Source of the DNA: Pseudomonas frederiksbergensis
Lineage (GTDB): Bacteria; Pseudomonadota; Gammaproteobacteria; Pseudomonadales; Pseudomonadaceae
Reading direction: 5' to 3'
DNA length: 64,000 bases
Assembly (NCBI RefSeq): GCF_003732665.1
Contig: NZ_MOBP01000021.1
Location: 51,976 to 115,975, forward strand
Position 1 is the first letter of the stretch. Each line of letters starts with the position of its first letter. Made by a program: the position numbers and the translations under genes. This document shows positions 33,934 through 43,483 of this stretch, piece by piece. Below the pieces are notes generated by a model that saw only the letters and a program-made list of their open reading frames with translations, had not been told where the DNA came from and did no database searches.

Positions 33934-34860
33934 CTATTTGAACGTGTCGACGTTTTGCGGGGTGATCAAGCGGTATGGCACCCAGACGTTCTGTTCCACC
34001 GCTTCGTTCTTGGCCATTCTCACGGCGGTGTCGATGGAACCGTCGGCCTGCCCTTTCGCATCCTGAAACACCGAGACGGTCATGTTGCCTTTCTTGATCG
34101 CGTTCAAGCCATCCGGCGTACCGTCGACCCCGGCGATCAGCACTGTGCCCTTGTCGACGCCGGCCTGACTCAGGGCCATCGCGGCGCCAATCGCCATTTC
34201 ATCGTTGTTGGCCACCACTGCGTCGAATTTGCGGCCCTGGGTCAGCCAGTCGTTGACCAGGGTCATGCCCTTGTCGCGCAGCCAGATACCGGTCTGCTCT
34301 TGCTCGACCTTGATGTTCGGGTACTTGGCCAGCACCTCTTTCACACCCTTGGTGCGATTGGTGGTGGAGTTGTTGGCCAAGTCGCCGAGCAGGATCACGA
34401 TGTCGCCCTTGCCGCCCATTTTGTCGGCCAGGTATTGCATCTGCATCTCGCCAGCCTCCAGGTCGTTGGAGGCCACGGTGACCACGCCTTTGGGGAGTTT
34501 CAGGTCATCCGGGCGGCGGTTGACGTAGACCAGCGGAATGCCGGCTTTCACGGCGGCTTCGGTGATTTTACGGGTGGCGGCGGTGTCCACCGGATTGACC
34601 ACGATGGCATCGACTTTCTGGCTGATGAAGCTTTCGACCTGGCTGAGCTGCTTGACCACATCGCTGCGGGCATCTTCGAATTGCAGCTGCACGCCGTCAG
34701 GATAGGACTTGGCTTTCTTGTCCATGGATTCGCGCAGGTAGGTCAGCCAGGTGTCATCGAACTGGGACATGCTCACGCCGATCTTCATATCGGCCAATGC
34801 AGCGCCGCTGGCGAACATCAAGGAGAGAGCAAGGGCGGTGAAACGGATCTGGGTCTTCAT
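33934..34860 (-). CDS. Sugar (probable inositol) periplasmic binding protein
   Basis: The protein has 308 aa. A signal peptide (about 1-23, ending GAALA) precedes a Peripla_BP_4 fold: MKIGVSMSQFDDTWLTYLRESMDKKAKSYPDGVQLQFEDARSDVVKQLSQVESFISQKVDAIVVNPVDT, typical of ribose and inositol binders. It is the first of three transporter genes. The 147 bp upstream contain an IolR-like half-matching site (34973-34986), fitting co-regulation with the iol genes. Confidence 0.92.
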   Translation of the reverse strand: MKTQIRFTALALSLMFASGAALADMKIGVSMSQFDDTWLTYLRESMDKKAKSYPDGVQLQFEDARSDVVKQLSQVESFISQKVDAIVVNPVDTAATRKITEAAVKAGIPLVYVNRRPDDLKLPKGVVTVASNDLEAGEMQMQYLADKMGGKGDIVILLGDLANNSTTNRTKGVKEVLAKYPNIKVEQEQTGIWLRDKGMTLVNDWLTQGRKFDAVVANNDEMAIGAAMALSQAGVDKGTVLIAGVDGTPDGLNAIKKGNMTVSVFQDAKGQADGSIDTAVRMAKNEAVEQNVWVPYRLITPQNVDTFK

Positions 34861-34972
34861 GAAAAGTCTTTCTCCACATTCTTGTTGGTTTTATGGATAT
34901 GGCGTGACGATTTCAGTAAGCGGCAACAGGGTCAAACGTGGCGCGAGGCAGGTCGCTGGAAATGACTCTATT

Positions 34973-34986
34973 GGAATATAATTTCT
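34973..34986. promoter_or_regulatory. Near-match to IolR site GGAA-N6-TTCC
   Basis: The sequence ggaatataatttct differs from the palindromic IolR motif only in the last base. It lies in the AT-rich region upstream of the transporter binding-protein gene, 113 bp from its start. A related repeat agaat-ttt-attct follows at about 35001-35013. Confidence 0.45.
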
Positions 34987-35007
34987 ATATCAACTCATTT
35001 TAGAATT

Positions 35008-36060
35008 TTATTCTGATTTTATTCCACGGGGATCGAACGGCCCCAAATCCACCACTTGCCGGCGCTCGGCACTCAAGCGCGCAGCGTCCAGAACGTGGGT
35101 GGTCGCCAGTGCATCACGGGCCTCGACCGGCAATGGGCCACCGCTCTGTAACGCGGTTTGTAGCTGTAAATAGAACTGATTCCAGCAGCCACGCTCGGAC
35201 GGCACGCGCTCGCGCACTTCGCCCTGCTCGAACCAGCCCCAGCGCCGATGCTCTTCCACACCCCAGCGCTCGCCCTCGGATTTCGGCGAGAGCCCGGCCA
35301 GCGCCAGGTCCTCCTGCCCGTCCAGGCCATCGACGCTGTAGCAGCCCTGGGTGCCGGTCACCCGAAAGCGCGGGCCGGGGGTGTTTTGCAGGCAACTGCC
35401 GCCCAAATGCGAAATCACCCCGCTGGCGTGGGTCAGGGATATAAAGAAGCCGTTGTCGTAGGTTTGGTCTTTTTCCTGGTATTCCAGCTCGGCGTAGACC
35501 TTTGTAACCGGGCCGAACAGCAGCAATGCCTGATCCACCAAGTGGCTACCGAGATCGCGCAGGAAACCGCCGCCGCTGCCGTTGTTCACTGATTTCGGCG
35601 AGTAGCGCTCGACCCGGGATTCGAACCGGGTGATTTGGCCGAGGGCACCGGACTCGATGAGCTTGCGCACGGTGAGGAAATCCGAATCCCAGCGTCGGTT
35701 CTGGTAGACGCTGAGCCGCACGCCCTGGCGCTCGGCCATGGTGATCAGGGTTTTCGCCTGTTGCGCATCGGCGGCGAACGGTTTGTCGCTGACTACCGCC
35801 ACGCCGTGTTCGATGCCGTCGAGGACCAGCGCCGGGCGGCCCTTGAGTGGCGTGGAAATCACCAACACGTCGACCCCGGCCTCCACCAATTGGCCGATGC
35901 TGTCGAAGGCCGGCACGTTGGGGTGTTCGGCGGCCAGCAACTGACGGCGCTCCGGGGAGCGTGTGACCACGCCGACAAACGTCGCGCCCGGCAGGCTGCC
36001 GAGCAGCGGCGCATGGAAAAACCGGCCACCGTGGCCGTAACCGACAAGTCCGATTCGCAT
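35008..36060 (-). CDS. Gfo/Idh/MocA dehydrogenase, probable scyllo-inositol type
   Basis: The protein has 350 aa. The N-terminal Rossmann motif is GLVGYGHGGRFFHAPLL (3-19). The family catalytic motif SDKPFAADAQQAKTL, with the EKP-type lysine as DKP, lies near residue 92; the C-terminal domain ends in VVDLGPFDPRG. The glycine loop with HGGRFFHAP resembles IolW-like NADPH-dependent scyllo-inositol dehydrogenases. It lies in the iol locus after the IolH-like gene. It would interconvert inositol isomers and inosose. Confidence 0.82.
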   Translation of the reverse strand: MRIGLVGYGHGGRFFHAPLLGSLPGATFVGVVTRSPERRQLLAAEHPNVPAFDSIGQLVEAGVDVLVISTPLKGRPALVLDGIEHGVAVVSDKPFAADAQQAKTLITMAERQGVRLSVYQNRRWDSDFLTVRKLIESGALGQITRFESRVERYSPKSVNNGSGGGFLRDLGSHLVDQALLLFGPVTKVYAELEYQEKDQTYDNGFFISLTHASGVISHLGGSCLQNTPGPRFRVTGTQGCYSVDGLDGQEDLALAGLSPKSEGERWGVEEHRRWGWFEQGEVRERVPSERGCWNQFYLQLQTALQSGGPLPVEARDALATTHVLDAARLSAERRQVVDLGPFDPRGIKSE

Positions 36061-36089
36061 GATTCAACTCCTTCTTGATCGCGGCCCCC

Positions 36090-36179
36090 TGTGGGAGCGG
36101 GCTTGCTCGCGAATACGGTGTGTCAGGCGACATCAATATTGACTGTGCTGACGCCTTCGCGAGCAAGCCCGCTCCCACA
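36090..36179. repeat. REPIN between iol-locus genes
   Basis: This is an inverted REP pair (tgtgggagcgggcttgctcg left, complement right) filling the gap between the IolH-like and Gfo/Idh genes. Confidence 0.88.
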
Positions 36180-36196
36180 AGGGGTTTGTGTGGGGC

Positions 36197-37057
36197 TTAG
36201 CGGCAGAGTTCGCTTTTGACCCGTTCGAGCATCATCCGGTTGGATTCGTCCGGCCGGTCTTCCCAGGCGAATACCGACACCGTGGCGATGCCGTCGAACT
36301 GGATTTCGCGCAACGTGCTGAAAAACGCCTCCCAATTCACCTCACCCTGGCCGATGTCCAAATGCTGGTGCACGGTGGCCACCACACCCGGCGGGTTAAC
36401 GATGTAGCGCAACCCCGACGACGCCTTGTGGTTGTAGGTGTCGGCGATGATCAAGTGGCTCAGTTTCGAGCCGGCGTACTTGAGCATCGAGGCGATATCA
36501 CCCACGCCGTCGTCATAGAAAAACGTGTGCGGCGCGGCGTAGAGGTAGTTGATCCAGTCGCGATCCAGCCCGCGAATGATGTCCACCGACTCGTTGTTGC
36601 GCTCGCAGAAATCGTAAGGGTGAGCCTGGATGTCGAGCTTGATGCCTTCACGTTCGAACTCAGGGATCAACTCGTCCATGGAGCGCATGAACTGGTTTTC
36701 GCACACCAGCGGGCTGTCCGACTGGCCGGTGAATTCGGTGTTGACCAGTTCGCAGTCCATCTCCACCGCAATCTGGATCGCACGCTTCCAGTTGCGCACG
36801 GCGGCTACGCGCAGGCCCTCGTCGGCGGCGGCCCAGTGGTACATCGGTAATAAAGAAGAGAGCTTGACCCCGGTGTCGCTCAGGGCTTTGCGAAATTCCT
36901 TGATCCTGGCCCTATCGACGCGGGGGGCTTTGTAGAACGGCAGGAAGTCTTCACGGGGCGAGAGCTCGATGTGTTCGTAACCGAGCTCGGCGACCTTATC
37001 GACCATCTTGCCCAGGGACAGGGTGCGGTACATGTAGGGGTCTAGTGCGATGCGCAT
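36197..37057 (-). CDS. IolH-like sugar phosphate isomerase/epimerase
   Basis: The protein has 286 aa with the AP-endonuclease-2 TIM-barrel fold: MRIALDPYMYRTLSLGKMVDKVAELGYEHIELSPREDFLPFY at the N-terminus, metal-ligand glutamates and histidines in ELVNTEF, LDIQAHPYDFC and HLIIADTYNHKASSGLRYIVNPPG, then HQHLDIGQGEVNWEAFFSTL. The start follows AAGGAGAACAAGAAC. Members near iol genes are called IolH and their reaction is not settled. It is read in the same direction as the iol operon. Confidence 0.82.
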   Translation of the reverse strand: MRIALDPYMYRTLSLGKMVDKVAELGYEHIELSPREDFLPFYKAPRVDRARIKEFRKALSDTGVKLSSLLPMYHWAAADEGLRVAAVRNWKRAIQIAVEMDCELVNTEFTGQSDSPLVCENQFMRSMDELIPEFEREGIKLDIQAHPYDFCERNNESVDIIRGLDRDWINYLYAAPHTFFYDDGVGDIASMLKYAGSKLSHLIIADTYNHKASSGLRYIVNPPGVVATVHQHLDIGQGEVNWEAFFSTLREIQFDGIATVSVFAWEDRPDESNRMMLERVKSELCR

Positions 37058-37084
37058 GTTCTTGTTCTCCTTCACCTGACGCTG

Positions 37085-37191
37085 ATCGTTCCCACGCTCT
37101 GCGTGGGAATGCCGCCATGGACGCTCTGCGTCCGCTCTTGGGACGCGGAGCGTCCCGGGATTCATTCCCACGCGGAGCGTGGGAACGATCA
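37085..37191. repeat. Inverted repeat of the gttcccacgctctgcgtggg type
   Basis: Nested palindromes gttcccacgc-tctgcgtgggaat and its complement near the right end flank an inner pair ggacgctctgcgtcc/ggacgcggagcgtcc. This class differs from the REP cores elsewhere. It fills the gap between iolG and the IolH-like gene. Confidence 0.85.
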
Positions 37192-37195
37192 GCGG

Positions 37196-38206
37196 TTAGC
37201 CGTAGAAATGGGGGCGCTCTGGCAGGCTGACGTTGACGATCTGGCCGTTGTTTTGCGCTTCGATACATGCGTCTGCGGCCACTGCTGCGGCGAAGCCGTC
37301 CCATGCCGATGGGCCGCCGACTTGCCCTGCACGTACGCCATCGATGAACGCCTGCAACTCAACGTCGTAGGCAGCAATAAACCGATCCTTCCAGTCCATC
37401 AGGATCGCGTTCGACAGCTTCGCCCCGCTGCGCAATTGCACCTGTTGCGGTTCCGGCAATTTGGCGATGCCGGTCTCCCCCACCACTTCGCACTGGATGT
37501 CGTAGCCGTACTGGCAGTTAACGAACACTTCCACGTCGATGCGCGTGCCCTTGGCGGTTTCCAGCAGGACGATTTGCGGGTCTTTCAAATGCGCGAGGGC
37601 CTTGCTGGATTTGCGCGGGAACACCACTTGCACCGACACGTAGTCGTCGTCGAGCAACCAGCGCAGCACGTCCAGTTCATGGATGAGGGTGTCGGTGATC
37701 GCCATGTCAGTCTTGTAGTTCTCGCCCACGGTCGGGTTGCGGTGCGCGCAATGCAGCATCAGCGGTTCGCCGATCTGGCCGCTGTCGATCACAGCCTTGA
37801 GGGCGCGATAACCTTCGTCGTACGGGCGCATGAAACCGACCTGCACCAGACGCTTGCCGTGGGCCACTTCGGCCTCGACGATCTTGCGGCAGCCTTCGGC
37901 GGTGACGGCCAGGGGCTTTTCGCAGAACACCGGTTTACCGGCAGCAATCGCGGCCAGCACGAACTCTTCGTGGCTCGGGCCCCAGGAGGTGACAAGGATC
38001 GCCTCGACTTCTGGCGCCTTGATCAGCGCGTGGCCATCGGGGTAGACCTCGGCAGTCAGTTTCAGGTCGGACACGACTTTCGCCGCTTGCTGCAAGTTGA
38101 TGTCGGTGACGGCAACCACCTGGCTATTGAGCAAGGTCTGGCTGCAACGACGGATATGGTCCTGGCCGATGGCCCCGGTGCCGATGACGCCGATCTTCAA
38201 AGACAT
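37196..38206 (-). CDS. iolG: myo-Inositol 2-dehydrogenase
   Basis: The protein has 336 aa. The NAD-binding loop GVIGTGAIGQDHIRR lies at 6-20, the catalytic EKPLAV at about 97, and the inositol-dehydrogenase pattern VQVGFMRPYDEGYRALK, HCAHRNP and DTLIHELDVLRWLL follow. It oxidises myo-inositol to 2-keto-myo-inositol with NAD+, the first step of the pathway. The start at MSLKIGVIG is 32 bp after the iolD stop; a longer frame runs into iolD and was rejected. Confidence 0.93.
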   Translation of the reverse strand: MSLKIGVIGTGAIGQDHIRRCSQTLLNSQVVAVTDINLQQAAKVVSDLKLTAEVYPDGHALIKAPEVEAILVTSWGPSHEEFVLAAIAAGKPVFCEKPLAVTAEGCRKIVEAEVAHGKRLVQVGFMRPYDEGYRALKAVIDSGQIGEPLMLHCAHRNPTVGENYKTDMAITDTLIHELDVLRWLLDDDYVSVQVVFPRKSSKALAHLKDPQIVLLETAKGTRIDVEVFVNCQYGYDIQCEVVGETGIAKLPEPQQVQLRSGAKLSNAILMDWKDRFIAAYDVELQAFIDGVRAGQVGGPSAWDGFAAAVAADACIEAQNNGQIVNVSLPERPHFYG

Positions 38207-38238
38207 ATAAACACTCCCGCTTATTGGTTTGAGGGCTA

Positions 38239-40170
38239 TCAGTACTGACGGGCCTTGACCAGTCGTTCGTTCAGGGTCTTGGCCACGGCATCGGTGCGCG
38301 CACTGGTGGAAACCTGCGCCACGCCGACCCGCCACCACGACAGGTATTTGTGAATCATGGTCTTGGGCAGAACCTTGATATCGATCAGCGTCGAGACCGT
38401 CTGCAACCGCGCATCCGCCAACGCCGCTTGCAGTTCTGCAACGGTGTTCACTTTGTAAGTCTTGCAGCCATAGGCCGCCGCGCTCATGGCGAAATCCACC
38501 GGCACGAAGCCGCCATCGAGCTTTCCGGTTTCCGGGTTGCGGAAGCGGAACTCGGTGCCGAAGCTGTCCATGCCGTGTTCCATTTGCAGGTTGTTGATGC
38601 AGCCGAAGGTCATGTTGTCCAGCAGCACCACGTTGATCTTGCGGCGCTCCTGGATCGAGGTCGCCAGCTCCGAGTGCAGCATCATGTAGGAGCCGTCGCC
38701 GACCAGCGCATAGACCTCGCGCTCCGGTTCGGCGAGTTTCACGCCCAATGCGGCGTTGACCTCGTAACCCATGCAGGAATAGCCGTACTCGACGTGGTAG
38801 GTGTTCACGCCCTTGCTGCGCCAACTGCGCTGCAAGTCGCCGGGCAGGCTGCCGGCGGCGGCGACGATCACTGCATCGTCGGCCAGGGTTTCGTTAAGCA
38901 CCCCGAGCACGCGGCTCTGGGTCAGGCAGGAACCGGTCAGCTCGATGAATTCCCGCAGCACGGCCGGGTCCATGTGGTCGTTGATTTCCGGGACGAAATC
39001 CTTGGCCTGATAGTCGATCTGATAGATGCGGTCGACTTCTTCGTCCAGTTGCACCTTGGCCTGACGCGGTTGATCGCCCCAGCTCGAGCGGTAGTCGCCC
39101 AGTGCATCGGCCAGTGCCAGCAAACCGGTTTTTGCGTCGGCCAGCAGTTGCACGCCGTCGAGTTTCAGCGCATCGCAGGGGCTGATGTTGAGGTTGAGAA
39201 ACTGAACCTCAGGATGCTGGAACAACGATTTCGACGCCGTGGTGAAGTCGCTGTAGCGGGTGCCAATCCCGATAATCAAATCAGCGTCCTTGGCCAGCAG
39301 ATTCGCCGCCAGACAACCGGTTTCGCCGATACCACCAACGTTCAGCGGATGGCTCGACACCACCGCGCTCTTGCCGGCCTGCGTTTCCGCGAAGGGAATG
39401 TCGAAGCGCTCAGCAAACGCCTGCAACGCGGCATTGGCCCCTGAATAACGCACCCCGCCACCACAAATGATCAGCGGCTTGCGCTTGCCTTTGAACAGCG
39501 CCAACGCATCGCCAATCATCGCTTCGGTGGCCGGACGGCGCTCGATGCGGTGCACGCGTTTTTGCAGGAAATAATCCGGGTAGTCGTAGGCCTCGGCCTG
39601 CACGTCTTGGGGCAAGGCCAGGGTCACGGCGCCGGTTTCGGCGGGGTCGGTGAGCACGCGCATGGCGTGGATCGCCGCGGTCATCAGTTGCTCGGGACGG
39701 TTGATGCGATCCCAGTATTTGCTCACGGCTTTGAAGGCATCGTTGGTGCTGATGCTCAGGTCGTGGAACTGCTCGATCTGTTGCAGCACCGGGTCCGGTT
39801 GGCGGCAGGCGTAGACATCGCCGGGCAGCAGCAACAAGGGGATGCGGTTCGCCGTGGCGGTGGCCGCAGCAGTGAGCATATTCGCGGCGCCGGGGCCGAC
39901 CGATGAGGAACAGGCGTAGATCTTGCGCCGCAGGTGTTGCTTGGCGAAACCGATGGCGGCGTGGGCCATGCCTTGCTCGTTGCGGCCCTGATGCACGATC
40001 AGGTCACCGCTGTCCTGCTCCAGAGCCTGGCCCAGGCCGAGCACGTTGCCGTGGCCGAAAATGGTAAAGATCCCGGCGACGAATTTGCTCTGGACGCCAT
40101 CGACCTCGATGTACTGGTTATCGAGGAATTTCACCAGGGCCTGAGCCATGGTCAGTCTTGTTGTGGTCAT
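38239..40170 (-). CDS. iolD: 3D-(3,5/4)-trihydroxycyclohexane-1,2-dione hydrolase
   Basis: The protein has 643 aa, a thiamin-diphosphate enzyme. It shows the N-terminal catalytic region GHGNVLGLGQALEQDSGDLIVHQGRNEQGMAHAAIGFAKQ with the conserved Glu, and the C-terminal diphosphate-binding motif VGDGSYMMLHSELATSIQERRKINVVLLDN. This length and pattern are specific for IolD, which opens the ring to 5-deoxy-glucuronate. A REPIN separates it from iolI upstream. Confidence 0.95.
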   Translation of the reverse strand: MTTTRLTMAQALVKFLDNQYIEVDGVQSKFVAGIFTIFGHGNVLGLGQALEQDSGDLIVHQGRNEQGMAHAAIGFAKQHLRRKIYACSSSVGPGAANMLTAAATATANRIPLLLLPGDVYACRQPDPVLQQIEQFHDLSISTNDAFKAVSKYWDRINRPEQLMTAAIHAMRVLTDPAETGAVTLALPQDVQAEAYDYPDYFLQKRVHRIERRPATEAMIGDALALFKGKRKPLIICGGGVRYSGANAALQAFAERFDIPFAETQAGKSAVVSSHPLNVGGIGETGCLAANLLAKDADLIIGIGTRYSDFTTASKSLFQHPEVQFLNLNISPCDALKLDGVQLLADAKTGLLALADALGDYRSSWGDQPRQAKVQLDEEVDRIYQIDYQAKDFVPEINDHMDPAVLREFIELTGSCLTQSRVLGVLNETLADDAVIVAAAGSLPGDLQRSWRSKGVNTYHVEYGYSCMGYEVNAALGVKLAEPEREVYALVGDGSYMMLHSELATSIQERRKINVVLLDNMTFGCINNLQMEHGMDSFGTEFRFRNPETGKLDGGFVPVDFAMSAAAYGCKTYKVNTVAELQAALADARLQTVSTLIDIKVLPKTMIHKYLSWWRVGVAQVSTSARTDAVAKTLNERLVKARQY

Positions 40171-40204
40171 GCTTGCACCTTTTTTTAAGGCAAACCCAAT
40201 CTAA

Positions 40205-40292
40205 TGTGGGAGCGGGCTTGCTCGCGAAGGCGGCGGTACATTCAACATTGATGTCGCCTGACACACCGCTTTCGCGAGCAAGCCCGCTCCCA
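40205..40292. repeat. REPIN between iolI and iolD
   Basis: An inverted REP pair (tgtgggagcgggcttgctcg and its complement) sits within the 135-bp gap between two iol genes read leftward. Confidence 0.88.
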
Positions 40293-40305
40293 CAGGGGAT
40301 CTTCA

Positions 40306-41127
40306 TTAGCCTTGAGAGTTTTGCAGGTGGTTCATGCTCGCGCCGATCGCCTGTTCGATGTTCGCCAGGCCATGCACGCTGTCGGCAAACGGTTCGAACG
40401 ACAGGTAGCCGCTGTATCCGCTGCTCAGCAAGGTCTCGATCTGCGCGGCATTGCCGAGAATGTCGCCCTCGCCCACCAGCACTCGATGCCCATCGCGGAT
40501 GCTGTTCAGCGGCGCTTCGGCATCCTCGACCCCGGAGATATGCACCAACCCGGTCAGCTCAGGGAAAAACTCCTGCTCACTGGCGAGGTGATGGTGAAAG
40601 GTGTCGTGCACCAACCGGAACACATCCAACCCGCCAATGGCCTTGATCGCGTCCACCGCCGGACGTTTACGCCGCAGCGAGCACTCTTCAAAACCCAGCG
40701 GCTCGATAAATCCGAGGATGCCGTGATCCCGCAGGATCGGCGCCAGTTCAGTCAACGCCGTGCGCAACCCCGAAGCCCGTTCGGCTTCGTTGCGCGGATC
40801 AGCGCGATCATTCAACGGGCACATGACCAGCCCTTGCGCGCCGCAATCCCGAGCATAAGCCGCCAGTTTCAACGCCTGCACACGGCGCTCGTCATTCCAC
40901 ACATCAAACGGGTACAGCGCGTTGATCGACAGCACGGTGATGCCTTTGGCCGCGCATAACTCACGCACCGTTTCAGGCGCGGTGCCGTCTTCGATTTCGA
41001 CGCCTTTGAGGTCGTTGCGGATCTCGATGGCGTCGGCCTTGAGGGTCACCGCCAGGTCGATGAACGCCGGCAGGGACAAACGGGGGGCGACCATACGGTT
41101 CAGGGCGAAACGCAGGTGTTTACTCAT
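40306..41127 (-). CDS. iolI: 2-keto-myo-inositol isomerase, IolI-type
   Basis: The protein has 273 aa, a TIM-barrel isomerase. The order FALNRMVAPRLSLPAFIDLAVTLKADAIEIRNDL, FIEPLGFEECSLRRK, LVHDTFHHHLA, LVHISGVED and GEGDI supplies the metal-binding Glu, Asp and His residues of the IolI family. It converts 2-keto-myo-inositol (scyllo-inosose) to 1-keto-D-chiro-inositol. It lies 14 bp after iolA. Confidence 0.85.
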   Translation of the reverse strand: MSKHLRFALNRMVAPRLSLPAFIDLAVTLKADAIEIRNDLKGVEIEDGTAPETVRELCAAKGITVLSINALYPFDVWNDERRVQALKLAAYARDCGAQGLVMCPLNDRADPRNEAERASGLRTALTELAPILRDHGILGFIEPLGFEECSLRRKRPAVDAIKAIGGLDVFRLVHDTFHHHLASEQEFFPELTGLVHISGVEDAEAPLNSIRDGHRVLVGEGDILGNAAQIETLLSSGYSGYLSFEPFADSVHGLANIEQAIGASMNHLQNSQG

Positions 41128-41141
41128 GATCGATATGCTCC

Positions 41142-42644
41142 TTATTTGGCCGTCGGCATGCTGAATTCAGGGCCCTTGACGATGCTGTCGGGCCAGCGTT
41201 GCATCACGCTTTTGTAGCGGCTGTAGAAACGCAGGCCTTCTTCGCCATACGCGTGGTGATCGCCGAACAACGAACGCTTCCAGCCGCCGAACGAATGCCA
41301 GGCCATCGGCACCGGAATCGGCACGTTGATGCCGACCATGCCGACCTTGATGGTGCGGGCAAACGCCCGGGCGATGCCGCCGTCACTGGTGAAACACGAC
41401 ACGCCGTTGCCGAATTCATGGGCGTTGATCAACGCCACGGCGCTGGCGAAATCCGGCACGCGGACGATGCCCAGCACCGGGCCGAAGATTTCTTGCTGGT
41501 AGATGCTCATCTCGGTCGTGACGTTATCGAACAGCGTCGCGCCAACGAAGAAACCGTTCTCGGCGCCGGGCACTTTGAAATTGCGGCCATCGACGATCAA
41601 TTGCGCGCCCTGGGCCACGCCTTCGCCGATAAAACCTTCGACCTTGGCCTTGTGCTCGGCAGTGACCAGCGGCCCCATGTCGCTGTCGCCCTGCATGCCA
41701 TTGCCGACCTTCAGTTGGTCGATGCGCGGCAGCAACTTGGCAATCAACTGGTCGCCGACATCACCGACCGCCACGGCAATCGAAATCGCCATGCAGCGCT
41801 CGCCCGCCGAGCCGTAAGCCGCGCCGATCAAGGCGTCGGCGGCTTGATCCAGATCCGCGTCGGGCATGACGATCATATGGTTTTTCGCGCCGCCCAGTGC
41901 TTGCACACGCTTGCCGCGAGCCGTGCCTTGCTGGTGGATGTACTCGGCAATCGGCGTCGAACCGACAAAGGAAATCGCCTCGATGTCCGGGTGTTGCAGC
42001 AAGGCGTCCACCGCGACTTTATCGCCCTGGACCACGTTGAACACACCGTCCGGCAACCCGGCTTCGGTGAGCAAACGGGCCATAAGCAGGCTGGCCGACG
42101 GATCGCGCTCAGAGGGTTTGAGGATGAAGCAGTTGCCGGTGACCAGCGCCAGCGGGATCATCCACAGCGGCACCATCACCGGGAAGTTGAACGGCGTGAC
42201 CCCGGCGCAAACGCCCAGAGGCTGGCGCAGGTTCCAGTTGTCGATGCCGCCGCCGATGTTGTCGCTGAACTCAGTCTTGAGCAGGTTCGGCGCACCGCAG
42301 GCGTACTCGACGATTTCGATGCCGCGAGTGACTTCACCCTTGGCGTCGGACAGCACTTTGCCGTGTTCGCGGCTGATGATTTCCGCCAGTTCGTTGTGAT
42401 GACGGTCGAGCAGTTCCTTGAACTTGAACATCACCCGGGAGCGGCGCAGGGACGATTGCTCGGACCACGCCGGGAAGGCTTGCAGCGCCGAGGCCACGGC
42501 TTGGTCGACGGTCTGCTCGCTGGCCAGGCCGACCCGCGCCTGCACCACGCCGGTGGCCGGGTTGAACACATTGCTGAAGCGCTCACTGCCGGTGTCTTGC
42601 ACTTGGCCGCTGATGTAATGGCCGATGACCGGGGCGTTGCTCAT
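41142..42644 (-). CDS. iolA: Methylmalonate-semialdehyde dehydrogenase (CoA-acylating)
   Basis: The protein has 500 aa. It carries the aldehyde dehydrogenase motifs of the MmsA branch: GVTPFNFPVMVPLWMIPLALVTGNCFILKPSERDP, FVGSTPIAEYIHQQG and the catalytic Cys in AAYGSAGERCMAISIAV (near residue 285). The C-terminus GVNVPIPVPMAWHSFGGWKRSLFGD type is also present (as GINVPIPVPMAW). In the inositol pathway it turns malonate semialdehyde into acetyl-CoA. It is a paralogue of the valine-pathway MmsA; its place between iolB and iolI supports the iol role. Confidence 0.93.
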   Translation of the reverse strand: MSNAPVIGHYISGQVQDTGSERFSNVFNPATGVVQARVGLASEQTVDQAVASALQAFPAWSEQSSLRRSRVMFKFKELLDRHHNELAEIISREHGKVLSDAKGEVTRGIEIVEYACGAPNLLKTEFSDNIGGGIDNWNLRQPLGVCAGVTPFNFPVMVPLWMIPLALVTGNCFILKPSERDPSASLLMARLLTEAGLPDGVFNVVQGDKVAVDALLQHPDIEAISFVGSTPIAEYIHQQGTARGKRVQALGGAKNHMIVMPDADLDQAADALIGAAYGSAGERCMAISIAVAVGDVGDQLIAKLLPRIDQLKVGNGMQGDSDMGPLVTAEHKAKVEGFIGEGVAQGAQLIVDGRNFKVPGAENGFFVGATLFDNVTTEMSIYQQEIFGPVLGIVRVPDFASAVALINAHEFGNGVSCFTSDGGIARAFARTIKVGMVGINVPIPVPMAWHSFGGWKRSLFGDHHAYGEEGLRFYSRYKSVMQRWPDSIVKGPEFSMPTAK

Positions 42645-42673
42645 TGTTCTTGTTCTCCGTGCAAGTGTTGGAA

Positions 42674-43483
42674 TTAGAGATCCAGAAGCCAGCTGTGCTG
42701 CGGATCGTTGTGGAACTGCCAGACGCGTTTCGGCCCGGCCATCACGTTCAGGTAATACGACTCGTAGCCGTAGGGCACGCTGACCGGGTGGTAACCCTTG
42801 GGCACCACGACCAAGTCGCTGTTTTCCACAGCCATGGCCTGATCGATGCTGCGATCGTCGGTGTAGACCCGCTGAAACACGAAGCCCTGGGGCGGGTTGA
42901 TCTGGTGGTAATAGGTTTCTTCGAGAAAACTCTGGTGCGGCAGGTCGTCGGTGTCGTGCTTGTGCGGCGGGTAGCTCGACGAATGCCCGGACGGCGTGCG
43001 CACTTCCACCACCAGCAGCGAATGCGCGGGCTCGGTGTCGGGCAGGATGTCGCAGACGTAGCGCGTGTTGGCGCCTTTGCCGCGTACGCTGCGTTTCATA
43101 GAGTCAGGTTTGATCAGGCGTGGGCCGAGGTTGTCGGCGGTTGAGCCGGGCGCGGCGCACACGGCGATTTGCACGTCGCTGAGGGCGGTGACTTGGGCTT
43201 GGCTGCCGGGTGGGAGATACGCGGCGAATGGGGATTTGTCTTCGAACACCGATTGGCGATCGCCGATATTGTCCCAGTCGAACGCGCCCTGCCCCGGTGC
43301 TTCGCCCTTGAGGCTGACGCGACCGCTGAGCAGCACCAGACACAGTTCTTTATCGCCCGCAGACACCGGCAAAGTTTCGCCGAGGCTCAAGCGGTACGCG
43401 GCGAAACCGACGTATTCCAATTCCCCTTGGCCCAACTCGACCATGGTCCGGCCACGGGCATTGCTTTTGACCAGCAGGCTCAT
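42674..43483 (-). CDS. iolB: 5-deoxy-glucuronate isomerase
   Basis: The protein has 269 aa from MSLLVKSNARG; longer frames lie in iolE. This is a bicupin. The metal site is visible as SYPPHKHDTDDLPHQSFLEETYYHQINPPQGFVFQRVY near residues 165-205, and the C-terminus has VVPKGYHPVSVPYGYESYYLNVMAG. It isomerises 5-deoxy-glucuronate to 5-dehydro-2-deoxy-gluconate. It overlaps iolE by 4 bp (ATGA). Confidence 0.94.
   Translation of the reverse strand: MSLLVKSNARGRTMVELGQGELEYVGFAAYRLSLGETLPVSAGDKELCLVLLSGRVSLKGEAPGQGAFDWDNIGDRQSVFEDKSPFAAYLPPGSQAQVTALSDVQIAVCAAPGSTADNLGPRLIKPDSMKRSVRGKGANTRYVCDILPDTEPAHSLLVVEVRTPSGHSSSYPPHKHDTDDLPHQSFLEETYYHQINPPQGFVFQRVYTDDRSIDQAMAVENSDLVVVPKGYHPVSVPYGYESYYLNVMAGPKRVWQFHNDPQHSWLLDL

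Noticed and set aside
41199..42677. 492-codon frame opposite iolA
   Set aside because: Shadow of a well-conserved dehydrogenase gene; no ribosome binding site or domain.
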